The translations under genes were made by a program, and so were the position numbers. Below are positions 53,173 to 60,996 of a stretch of 64,000 bases of DNA, piece by piece. Within the stretch, counting starts at the first letter, position 1. Every line of letters begins with the position of its first letter. A model generated the notes under the pieces. The model was not told where the DNA came from. It did no database searches and was given only the letters and a program-made list of their open reading frames with translations. This stretch comes from Casimicrobiaceae bacterium (GTDB taxonomy: Bacteria; Pseudomonadota; Gammaproteobacteria; Burkholderiales; Casimicrobiaceae): positions 87,457-151,456 of the forward strand of contig JANWWI010000003.1 in assembly GCA_025056355.1 (NCBI GenBank), read 5' to 3'.

Positions 53173-54147
53173 CTACACCCACCGCCCGCGCGCGGCAAGT
53201 GTCACTGGGGTGAGCATCTCCCCCCCGCGCTCACGCACGCGTTTGTCGGCCAGAGTCGCTTTGGCGCGACGCAACATCTGCTCGAGCGCCGGCCCGCGCT
53301 TGAGCGCAACAGCCACGGCAAGGGCATCCACGAGCGCAAGCTGTGCGAGCCGGCCTGCCATGGGCGCATACACGTCCGGATCCTCCTCAACCTCGACGGG
53401 CAACGCGATGTCGGCCAGCCGCGCGAGCCGCGAAGCGTGCGCGGTGATGGCAATCACGGTTGCTCCGGCCTTTTGCGCAAGCTCCACGGTTTGAATCATG
53501 TCGCGCGTCCGTCCGGTACGCGAAATCGCCACGACCACGTCCTCGGCCGTCAGCAGCACCGCCGACTGAACCTGCCAGTGCGGATCGGTATAGGCCACCG
53601 TGTGCATGCCGAGCAGAAAGAACTTGTGCTGCGCATCCAGGGCAACGATCCCCGAGTTACCAACCCCGTAGAACTCCACCCGGCGCGCCCTGGCGAGTCG
53701 CTCCGAAGCGCGCTCAACGAGTTTCGGATCGACCTGGTTTCGCATCGCGATGAGCCCGGCGATCGAACGATCGAAGACCTTGGCCACCACATCGGCGGCA
53801 GTGTCGGTGGGCGAGACATCGGTGTGCACGTAGGGCACACCGGTCGCCAGGCTCTTGAGCAGCGCAACTTTGAAAGCCTTGAAGCCCGAGTAACCGAGCG
53901 CCTGACAAAAGCGCGCCACCGTCGGGTCGGTCACCCCCACCGCTTCGGCGAGCTCTCCGATCGACATGCCCGTGACCCGGTTCGGCGCGCCCAGCACGTA
54001 GCTGGCCACGCGCTGCTCGCTCGGACGCAACGCGTGTCGAACCTGCAGGATGCGGGCAAGCAGCCCCGGGCGGGATGCATCACCTGCCTCGTGGATTTGC
54101 GTCTTTCCGAACGCGCGTGCGCGGCGGGGTGAGGCTGTCTCAGGCAT
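53173..54147 (-). CDS. hexR: RpiR-family transcriptional regulator HexR
   Basis: HexR represses central sugar metabolism genes and is released by the Entner-Doudoroff intermediate KDPG. The 324-residue product has an N-terminal helix-turn-helix (about 40-90; SIGELAEAVGVTDPTVARF) and a SIS sugar-phosphate domain (about 150-290). The family-like stretches GVPYVHTDVS, ISRTGRTRDM and EDPDVYAPM are present. It is divergent from pgi-tal, which are plausible targets. I use ATG 54147. An inverted CAAAA/TTTTG pair upstream of pgi does not match the TGTAAT-type gammaproteobacterial site, so the operator is uncertain. Confidence 0.88.
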   Translation of the reverse strand: MPETASPRRARAFGKTQIHEAGDASRPGLLARILQVRHALRPSEQRVASYVLGAPNRVTGMSIGELAEAVGVTDPTVARFCQALGYSGFKAFKVALLKSLATGVPYVHTDVSPTDTAADVVAKVFDRSIAGLIAMRNQVDPKLVERASERLARARRVEFYGVGNSGIVALDAQHKFFLLGMHTVAYTDPHWQVQSAVLLTAEDVVVAISRTGRTRDMIQTVELAQKAGATVIAITAHASRLARLADIALPVEVEEDPDVYAPMAGRLAQLALVDALAVAVALKRGPALEQMLRRAKATLADKRVRERGGEMLTPVTLAARGRWV

Positions 54148-54212
54148 CGTTGGACACGAGCGGCTCGAGTCTTTGTCATTATGTCGCGCCCGGTGCAAGG
54201 ACCGCCGCGGGG

Positions 54213-54228
54213 CAAAATGTGAGTTTTG
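54213..54228. promoter_or_regulatory. Small inverted repeat in the hexR-pgi intergenic region
   Basis: CAAAA and TTTTG flank six bases, 30 bases before the pgi ATG. The arms are short and the site could be chance. It is recorded because a regulator gene is divergent here. Confidence 0.25.
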
Positions 54229-54257
54229 ATCGCGTTTGTCTTCTCCGAAGGCCATCG

Positions 54258-55724
54258 ATGCCCGACGCCGTTTTCGACAGGGTCACCCAAGACGGCCCTA
54301 GCCCCGCTCAAGGGTTTCGCGAGGTCGTTGAGGTTGCCGGCATCCGCTTCGACTTTTCGCGCGAGGCCCTGTCGCGCCAGTCCGTTGCGCGTGCGCTTGC
54401 GCAGCTGGAAAACAACGGCTTCGCCGAGCAGCGCGCGGCACTGGTCTCCGGTGCGCTCGTCAACCCAACCGAACGGCGACCCGCCACACATCTGCGTGCG
54501 CGCGATCCGGCTCATCGCGCAGGCGCCGCCGTCGAGCAGAGGCTTCGCTGGCTTACGCGCCGAGGCGAGGCCCTTGCACCGCGCAGTATTCTCCACCTTG
54601 GTATTGGCGGCTCGGATCTTGGCGTGCGCCTTGTCCATGAGGCCTTCGCAGCGATGGATCTCGCGCCGCGTTGCGATCTACGTTTTGCCAGCGGCCTCGA
54701 TCCCAAGGAATGGCAAGCCGCCTGTGCGGGGCTTGACCCCGCGACGACGCTCGTGCTGGTGGTCTCGAAATCGTTCATGACGGTTGAGACGCGAACGCTG
54801 GCCGAGCGCGCCCGCGCATGGCTCGGTCTCCATGCCAAGCAGCGGCTCTGGGCAGTGACCGCTCGCCCGGAGCGGGCAATCGAGTTTTGCATCCCGCCCG
54901 AGCACATCGCCGCGTTCGAGGACTCGATCGGAGGACGTTATTCGATCTGGAGCGCCCCGAATCTGACGCTGCGTCTGGTCTGGGGTGAGGCGCTCGTGGA
55001 GGCGCTGCTAGCCGGTGCTCACGAAATGGATCAACACTTCCTGACCGCCCCGGCACCGGACAACGCCCCTGTGTTGGCTGCCCTCGCGCGAAGTTGCGCC
55101 CGCAACGAACGCAACCTCCACGCCCGCGTGGTTGTCGCCTATCCGTACGGGCTTCGCAGCCTGCCTGCTTACCTTCAGCAGCTCGTCATGGAGAGTCTCG
55201 GCAAGCGAGTCGACCGGCACGGTGCGCCCCTCGCCACCGACCCGTGCTCAAGTCTCTGGGGCGGACCGGGCAGTCAAGTGCAGCATTCGTTTTTTCAATG
55301 GCTGCACCAACATCCGCGCGGGGCCGGCATCGATCTGATCGTCGAGCGGCCCAAGCCCGGCCAAGCGGGTTCAGTGCTTCAATTCACAAGCGCCGTTGCA
55401 CAGGCGCAAGCGCTCATGCGCGGCTTCGAACCCGATCGGCAAGACCCCCTGGCCGCCCATCGACGCTCTTTGGGCGGCCGGCCAAGCACCTTCATCGCGC
55501 TCTCCGAGCTCTCGCCGCGCACGCTCGGTGCGCTGCTCGCTTACTATGAGGCCAGCGTCTTTGTCGAGGCTTGCTTGAGTGGGGTCAACCCTTTCGATCA
55601 GTTCGGCGTCGAATTCGGCAAAAGCCTCGCCGAGCGAGCGATGCAAGCCTTCAAGGGTTCATCAACCTCTGAGCTCGACCAGATTAGCCAAGCGCTCCTT
55701 GCCTGGGCGCGAGAAGCACCGTGA
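54258..55724 (+). CDS. pgi: Glucose-6-phosphate isomerase
   Basis: Pgi interconverts glucose 6-phosphate and fructose 6-phosphate. The 488-residue product is shorter than E. coli Pgi (549) but keeps the signatures. These are [15 protein letters not shown] near 117, [12 protein letters not shown] near 226, VDRHGAP near 315 and [15 protein letters not shown] near 450. The N-terminal region is reduced. The start is ATG 54258; the ORF track start at 54075 is inside hexR. The stop overlaps the tal start (GTGA). Coupled pgi-tal next to hexR fits a sugar-phosphate regulon. Confidence 0.94.
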   Translation: MPDAVFDRVTQDGPSPAQGFREVVEVAGIRFDFSREALSRQSVARALAQLENNGFAEQRAALVSGALVNPTERRPATHLRARDPAHRAGAAVEQRLRWLTRRGEALAPRSILHLGIGGSDLGVRLVHEAFAAMDLAPRCDLRFASGLDPKEWQAACAGLDPATTLVLVVSKSFMTVETRTLAERARAWLGLHAKQRLWAVTARPERAIEFCIPPEHIAAFEDSIGGRYSIWSAPNLTLRLVWGEALVEALLAGAHEMDQHFLTAPAPDNAPVLAALARSCARNERNLHARVVVAYPYGLRSLPAYLQQLVMESLGKRVDRHGAPLATDPCSSLWGGPGSQVQHSFFQWLHQHPRGAGIDLIVERPKPGQAGSVLQFTSAVAQAQALMRGFEPDRQDPLAAHRRSLGGRPSTFIALSELSPRTLGALLAYYEASVFVEACLSGVNPFDQFGVEFGKSLAERAMQAFKGSSTSELDQISQALLAWAREAP

Positions 55725-56665
55725 CGGGCGTCTCCTCCGCACTCGAACAATTGCGCACCTTGAGCACCATCGTCGCCGATACGGGCGATTTTGAGGCCAT
55801 GCGCGCCTTCCGGCCGCAGGAGGCCACGACCAACCCGACTCTCATTCTCAAAGCCGCTGAGCAGGCGACCTACCGGCGGCTGGTCGAGGAGACGCTTGCT
55901 CGACACGCAAACGCCCCGATCGACGAGCGTGTCGATCGTCTGCTCGTGCGATTCGGGCAGGAAATCCTCGCGGTGGTGCCCGGACGAGTCTCCACCGAGA
56001 TCGACGCGCGGCTTTCTTTCGACGCCGAAGCCACCATCGAGCGGGCGCACCGACTCATCCACTACTACTGCGAAGCAGGGGTCGACCCCGGGCGAGTCCT
56101 GATCAAGATCGCTTCGACCTGGGAAGGAATTCGTGCGGCCGAGCGTCTCGAGCGTGCGGGCATCCACTGCAACCTGACGCTCCTTTTTTCGCCCGTACAA
56201 GCGGCGGCCTGCGCCGAGGCCGGCGTCACGCTGATCTCGCCCTTTGTCGGACGCATCCTCGACTGGTACAAGGCGCGCCATGGGCGCGACTATGGCCCCG
56301 AGGACGATCCAGGCGTTGCTTCGGCACGCACGATTTATGTCTACGTCAAGGGCCACGGCTATTCAACCCAGATCATGGCGGCGAGCTTCCGCAACGTTGG
56401 GCAAATCCTGGCTCTTGCTGGCTGCGACCTGCTCACGATTTCGCCGGCCTTGCTTGCGCAGCTGGCCGCCCTTGAGCTGCCCGTGCAGCGTCGGCTCGAC
56501 CCAAGCCGCCTCGCGGCGGTGCCTGCGCGCTACGATCTGCGTGAAACGGCCTTCCGCGACGCCCTCCAAGCCGATGCGATGGCCGCCGAGAAGCTCGCGG
56601 AAGGCATCCGCCTCTTCGTCCAAGACACCGAGCGGCTCGAAGCGCTACTTGCCGCGCAGTCCTGA
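55721..56665 (+). CDS. tal: Transaldolase (TalB type)
   Basis: Transaldolase moves a dihydroxyacetone unit between sugar phosphates in the non-oxidative pentose phosphate pathway. The 314-residue product has DATTNPTLI-like [10 protein letters not shown] near 34. The Schiff-base lysine is in [12 protein letters not shown] near 129, with CNLTLLFS near 150 and [10 protein letters not shown] near 173. It starts with GTG inside the pgi stop codon. In the wider family the lysine sits in this KIA/STW context, so activity is expected. The CorC gene follows after 95 bases. Confidence 0.96.
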   Translation: MTGVSSALEQLRTLSTIVADTGDFEAMRAFRPQEATTNPTLILKAAEQATYRRLVEETLARHANAPIDERVDRLLVRFGQEILAVVPGRVSTEIDARLSFDAEATIERAHRLIHYYCEAGVDPGRVLIKIASTWEGIRAAERLERAGIHCNLTLLFSPVQAAACAEAGVTLISPFVGRILDWYKARHGRDYGPEDDPGVASARTIYVYVKGHGYSTQIMAASFRNVGQILALAGCDLLTISPALLAQLAALELPVQRRLDPSRLAAVPARYDLRETAFRDALQADAMAAEKLAEGIRLFVQDTERLEALLAAQS

Positions 56666-56760
56666 GGGCGCCGCCGCGCCTTCCCAAGCTCCGGTATAGT
56701 GCGGTCTCCCGTCGCCGGCGCGCGACTCCCCGCGCGGCCCAGGGCCGTGCCGATTCCCGC

Positions 56761-58065
56761 TTGGACGTTGCCCTCATCGCTGGGTTGATTCTGCTCAATG
56801 GCCTGTTCGCCATGAGCGAAATCGCTCTGGTGTCGGCCAAAAAGTTCCGTCTCGAACAAGCCGCCTCGGCCGGTCACCGCGGTGCACAAGCCGCGCTCGC
56901 CCTCGCTGGGGCGCCGAGTCGGCTGCTGTCGACGTTGCAGATCGGCATCACGCTCGTGACGCTCGCGCAGGGCGCTTTTGCCGAAAGCGTCTTCAAAGAG
57001 CGCTTGAGCGCCTGGCTCGCGGGCTGGCCGGCGCTTGCCCCAGTCGCCGACGAGGTTGCCATGGCCACCGTTCTGGTGGTCATCGGTGCGGCATCGCTCG
57101 TCTTCGGCGAGCTTGTGCCGAAACGCATCGCACTCATCTACCCAGAGGCCATTGCCAAGGTCGTCGCCCCGGTGATGCTGGCGCTTGCGCGCGCGACCGA
57201 TCCGTTCGTGCGCGCGCTGTCGACCGTCACCGAGTTCTTGGTTCGTCCCTTCGGTCGACATCGCACGGAGCCGCCCGTCACCGAGGAAGATATCCGCGGT
57301 CTACTCGAACAGGGTGCCTCGGCCGGCGTTTTCGAAGCCGACGAGACGCGGATCGCCAACCGCGTGTTCAAGCTCGACGATCAGACCGTCGGGCGAATCA
57401 TGACCCCGCGCGCCGATATGGTGGTGATCGATCTCGAGGCCGAACCGGCCGAGATCGAAGCGCTGCTCAAGCAGAGCGACTTCACGCTCTACCCCGTGGT
57501 GCGCGGGGACGTGGCCAACGTGGTCGGCGTGATCGACTCGGGTGACCTGCTCGCGCACTACCTCAAAAGCGGGCGTTTGATGCCCGAGCGCGTACGTCGG
57601 GACCCGGTGTTCGTTCCCGAGACCATCAGTGTGCTCGCGCTGCTGGAGACCTTCAAACGCACGCGGGTCAACATGGCCTTCGTCGTCGATGAACACGGCG
57701 AAGTGCTTGGCCTGGTTACGCTCAAGGACGTGCTTGAGGCCATCGTCGGCGATCTCGGCGAAGAGGACGAACCCGCCGACTCCGACGCCGTGGCGCGCGC
57801 CGACGGCAGTTGGCTTGTCGATGGCGCGATGTCGCTCGAGCGCTTCCACGAAGTCTTTGCCGCCGCCCCTCCTTTTCCGGGTGAAGCGGAGGCTGCCTAC
57901 CACACCCTCGGTGGCTTCATGATGACCGAACTCGGACGCTTGGCGCGCGTCGGCGATCTCGTGTGGCATCGCGGTTGGCGTTTCGAGGTGCTCGACCTGG
58001 ATGGCAAGCGCATCGACAAACTGCTTGTCACGCCGCCACCGAAACCACCGGACGCACCATCATGA
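56761..58065 (+). CDS. CorC/HlyC-type membrane protein (CNNM, CBS pair and CorC_HlyC domains)
   Basis: The 434-residue product has a DUF21/CNNM membrane domain at about 1-190 (LILLNGLFAMSEIALVSAKK, with three to four helices). A pair of CBS domains spans about 205-330 (MTPRADMVVIDLEAE, FVVDEHGEVLGLVTLKDVLEA), and a C-terminal CorC_HlyC domain about 345-425. Such proteins are linked to Mg2+/Co2+ homeostasis; hemolysin is a historic label. The start is TTG 56761. A TATAGT box at 56695-56700 could be its promoter -10, with a poor -35. The stop overlaps the next start (ATGA). Confidence 0.93.
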   Translation: MDVALIAGLILLNGLFAMSEIALVSAKKFRLEQAASAGHRGAQAALALAGAPSRLLSTLQIGITLVTLAQGAFAESVFKERLSAWLAGWPALAPVADEVAMATVLVVIGAASLVFGELVPKRIALIYPEAIAKVVAPVMLALARATDPFVRALSTVTEFLVRPFGRHRTEPPVTEEDIRGLLEQGASAGVFEADETRIANRVFKLDDQTVGRIMTPRADMVVIDLEAEPAEIEALLKQSDFTLYPVVRGDVANVVGVIDSGDLLAHYLKSGRLMPERVRRDPVFVPETISVLALLETFKRTRVNMAFVVDEHGEVLGLVTLKDVLEAIVGDLGEEDEPADSDAVARADGSWLVDGAMSLERFHEVFAAAPPFPGEAEAAYHTLGGFMMTELGRLARVGDLVWHRGWRFEVLDLDGKRIDKLLVTPPPKPPDAPS

Positions 58066-59012
58066 CCGTTGTTTCGGTCATGCTGCCAGTGGCGCTGGTG
58101 GTCGGCGCCGGCTACCTCGCGGGTCGACAAATCCTCGATGAACGCGGGGTCAAGGCGCTTGCCGATCTCGCCTTCTATCTGTTCTTGCCGTGCCTTCTGT
58201 TTCGTTCCATGGCCACGGCGAGCTTCCAAGCCACCGATGCGAAGTTGCTTGCCGTCTACTTCGGCACCTCGCTTGCCTGGTTTCTCGTCGTTGCACTGCT
58301 GTCGCGGCGTGCCGTGCCCGAAATCCCGGGCGGTTCCGCCGTTCTCGGCCTCGCGGCCGTCTACTCAAACACCGTGCAACTCGGCATTCCGATCCAGAAG
58401 CTCGCCTTCGGCGAGGCCGGACTGCGCATGCATTTGGCCATCATCTCGCTGCAATCGCTCGTGCTCCTCGTCGCGGCCACCTTATGGATCGAGGCGGCCC
58501 GAGCGCGTGCCGCCCGCGCACGCGGCCAGAGCTCTCACGGTCTCGGGCGCACGCTGCTCGAAGTCGTACGCGCCGCGCTCGTTCACCCCGTCATCTTCTC
58601 GATCGTGCTGGGACTGCTCTGGAACGGCACGGGCTGGCCCCTGCCTGCATGGTCCGAACAGCCGCTTGCCTTCCTGGCCTCGGCGGCAGGCCCCCTTCTG
58701 CTTGTGCTCATGGGAGCGCAACTGGCGCGTCTGAGCTTCCTGAGACATCTACGCACGGCTTTGGTGTTCACCGCAGCCAAAAACCTCGTCCATCCGGCTC
58801 TGGTTTATCTTGTGGCCTCAATGGCGGGGCTGCCGCCTCTGGCCACCGCCGTTGCCGTCGTTTGTGCGGCTTTGCCGATGGGCGCGAACGTCTTTTTGTT
58901 CTCGCAGCGCTACCGAATCAACGAAGACGGCGTCATGGCCTCGATCGCGCTGTCAAGCCTTGCGGCGCTCGTTTCCCTGAGCCTTGCCCTCGCAATCGTG
59001 TCAACCCCCTGA
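58062..59012 (+). CDS. AEC-family (auxin efflux carrier-type) transporter
   Basis: This 316-residue integral membrane protein has about ten hydrophobic helices arranged in two halves. Characteristic stretches are YSNTVQLGIPIQKLAFGE near 99 and LPMGANVFLFSQRY near 273. Bacterial AEC carriers export or import organic acids such as malate or malonate; the substrate here is unknown. The true start is ATG 58062, inside the CorC gene stop, so the two are translationally coupled. The ORF track start at 57963 lies in the CorC gene. Confidence 0.9.
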   Translation: MTVVSVMLPVALVVGAGYLAGRQILDERGVKALADLAFYLFLPCLLFRSMATASFQATDAKLLAVYFGTSLAWFLVVALLSRRAVPEIPGGSAVLGLAAVYSNTVQLGIPIQKLAFGEAGLRMHLAIISLQSLVLLVAATLWIEAARARAARARGQSSHGLGRTLLEVVRAALVHPVIFSIVLGLLWNGTGWPLPAWSEQPLAFLASAAGPLLLVLMGAQLARLSFLRHLRTALVFTAAKNLVHPALVYLVASMAGLPPLATAVAVVCAALPMGANVFLFSQRYRINEDGVMASIALSSLAALVSLSLALAIVSTP

Positions 59013-59110
59013 GCACGAGTGCCTTCGTAGAATAGCGCTCGAGTGTCCCCTCATCGAGCGCAAGACCATCAGGCGTGTCAGGCCACGATCGCAATCCACA
59101 CCGAGACCGT

Positions 59111-59491
59111 GTGTATCGGGGCTTGAGTGTCCTCGGTACCCCGCTTGTGCCGTGCAGCTGCGATCCGCTCACTGGCTTTACGCGCAGCGGCTATTGCGAA
59201 ACAGGCCCCGAAGATGTGGGCTCGCACACCGTCTGCGCGATCATGACGGCCGAGTTTTTGGCCTTTACCCGCTCGCGCGGCAATGATCTCAGTACCCCTC
59301 AGCCGCTCTACATGTTCCCCGGACTTCGTCCCGGCGATCGCTGGTGCCTTTGCGCTCTGCGCTGGCTCGAGGCGTATCGGGCGGGCGTTGCCCCGCCGGT
59401 CGTGCTCGAGGCCACCCATGAAAAAGCGCTCGACGTGATCCCGCTTGCCGCCCTACGGTCGCACGCGGCACAGCTCTCGTCGGCGCGCTAA
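59111..59491 (+). CDS. DUF2237 family protein
   Basis: This protein of about 126 residues has the strongly conserved DUF2237 pattern: VLGTPLVPCSCDPLTGF, CETGPEDVGSHTVCA, FSRSRGNDLSTP-like TRSRGNDLSTP, and GDRWCLCALRWLEAY. Several cysteines are conserved, hinting at a metal or redox site, but the function is not known. The start is uncertain between GTG 59111 and GTG 59075; neither has a good ribosome-binding site. It is followed by a REP-like region and stands alone after the AEC gene. Confidence 0.85.
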   Translation: MYRGLSVLGTPLVPCSCDPLTGFTRSGYCETGPEDVGSHTVCAIMTAEFLAFTRSRGNDLSTPQPLYMFPGLRPGDRWCLCALRWLEAYRAGVAPPVVLEATHEKALDVIPLAALRSHAAQLSSAR

Positions 59492-59510
59492 ACACGGCGC
59501 GGGGGTGCAT

Positions 59511-59735
59511 CCCCTCACCCGGCGCTTCGCGCCACCCTCTCCCGGGGGGAGAGGGAACGAGACAACCCATGGAGCGCACCGTTCTTCGCGCGGAACAACA
59601 CATCCTCTCGCCCGGCGCTTTGCGCCACCCTCTCCCGGCAGGAGAGGGAAAGCGGTGTCAAGCAGTCGCTCTCTGGGGTACGAGGGCAGTCAGAGCTCGC
59701 CCTCTCCCTCTGGAAGAGGGTCGGGGTGAGGGCCC
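59511..59735 (+). repeat. REP/BIME-like cluster, three CCCTCACCC/CCCTCTCCC-type units
   Basis: The 420-bp interval 59492-59911 has no supported gene. Unit 1 (59511-59560) and unit 2 (about 59604-59650) share CCCGGCGCTT(C/T)GCGCCACC followed by a CCCTCTCCC hairpin. Unit 3 (about 59699-59735) is in the opposite orientation (CCCTCTCCC to GGGTGAGGG). The layout is that of a mosaic of palindromic repeats. This family is distinct in sequence from the cluster at 7.3 kb. Confidence 0.72.
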
Positions 59736-59911
59736 CTGGGCGTGTCGACGCGCGCCATGTTACGCGTTGCCAGATCTTTCGCCCGGCTTGTCGAGGTTAG
59801 CGCGTCTGTACGCGCCAACGCGCACCCTCGACCGGACGGCCGCGGCGACAACCGAACGCTTGCGGCATCGCCGCAACAGGCGGCGCCTGCCGCCGCCGAC
59901 AGGAACTCCGC

Positions 59912-60868
59912 TCAATCGAAGCGCAACTTCGCCTCGGCGATCAACTTCCGCCAGCCGTTGTAATCGTTGGCAATGAAGCTGGCCAAACGCTCCGGGCCAC
60001 CCGGCGTCAACTCAACGCCGTCGGCGGTGAGCCGCTCTTGCACGTCGCGCTGGGCAAGGATCTTTTGCACCTCGGCGTTGAGCCGAGCGACGATCGGTTG
60101 CGGCGTCCCCGCTGGGGCGACGATACCCCAGTAGTTGAACACTTCGGTGCCAGGCGCACCGGCCTCGGCAACGGTCGGCACATCCGGCAGTTGCGGCACA
60201 CGCCGCGTGCCGGTGACCGCCAGCGGCTTGGCCTTTCCCGCCTTGAAATGCGGCAGCATCGCCGGAATGCTGCCGGTCAAGAGTTGGATTTGACCCCCGA
60301 GCAGATCGGTCGTTGCGGGGGCGATACCCTTGTAGGGCACGTGCAGGATGTCGGTCCCGGTGCGCGCCTTGAAGAGCTCAAGCGCAAGGTGATTCACACC
60401 GCCCGTACCGGCGCTGCCGTAGGAAAGCTTGCCGGGGTTGGCCTTGGCATAAGCAATCATCTCGCGCAGCGTGTTGAAAGGCGCCTTTTCGCTTGCGGCC
60501 CAGACAAGCGGCCCGGCAGCAATCAAGGCAACCGGCGTGAAGCCACGCACCGGGTCGTACTTCGCCACCTCGGGCGTGGCCGCGGCCACGGTCGTGAAGG
60601 GCGATGCCACAAAAAGCAGCGTATAGCCATCCGGCGCGGCGGAGGCTACGTATTGCGTGCCGATGGCTCCACTCGCGCCCGCGCGGTTTTCAACAACGAT
60701 CGGCAGTTTGAGTTCGGCCTCGAGCTTTTGCGCAAGGAAGCGCGCCACCGCGTCGGTGCCGGCCCCTGCCGCAAACGGCACGATGAGCTTGATGGGCCGC
60801 TCCGGGTACTGAGCCTGAGCCACCCCAACCGTCAGCGCGAACACCAACGCAACCAGCACGCGCAACAT
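59912..60868 (-). CDS. Bug-family periplasmic binding protein (tripartite tricarboxylate receptor)
   Basis: The 318-residue product has a signal peptide (about 1-20, cleavage near AQA|QYP). Bug/TctC motifs are RPIKLIVPFAAGAGTDA, VENRAGASGAIGTQYV near 62, PDGYTLLF near 82 and a LPDVPTVAEAG loop near 225. Bug proteins bind small carboxylates or amides outside the membrane. No TctA/TctB partner is nearby, which is usual for the many orphan Bug genes of this bacterial group. ATG 60868 is favoured, with GGGAGAGG before it; the ORF track adds one GTG codon. Confidence 0.94.
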   Translation of the reverse strand: MLRVLVALVFALTVGVAQAQYPERPIKLIVPFAAGAGTDAVARFLAQKLEAELKLPIVVENRAGASGAIGTQYVASAAPDGYTLLFVASPFTTVAAATPEVAKYDPVRGFTPVALIAAGPLVWAASEKAPFNTLREMIAYAKANPGKLSYGSAGTGGVNHLALELFKARTGTDILHVPYKGIAPATTDLLGGQIQLLTGSIPAMLPHFKAGKAKPLAVTGTRRVPQLPDVPTVAEAGAPGTEVFNYWGIVAPAGTPQPIVARLNAEVQKILAQRDVQERLTADGVELTPGGPERLASFIANDYNGWRKLIAEAKLRFD

Positions 60869-60996
60869 CACACCCTCTCCCGTCGATCTGAAACGGCGAA
60901 AGTCTAAAAAGCGATGTCGGCGATTGGCATGACCTCTGCGTTACAGTGCGGCGCCGGGTCGACCCGATCCATGCGTGCGCATGAGGAGCCCTCTCG

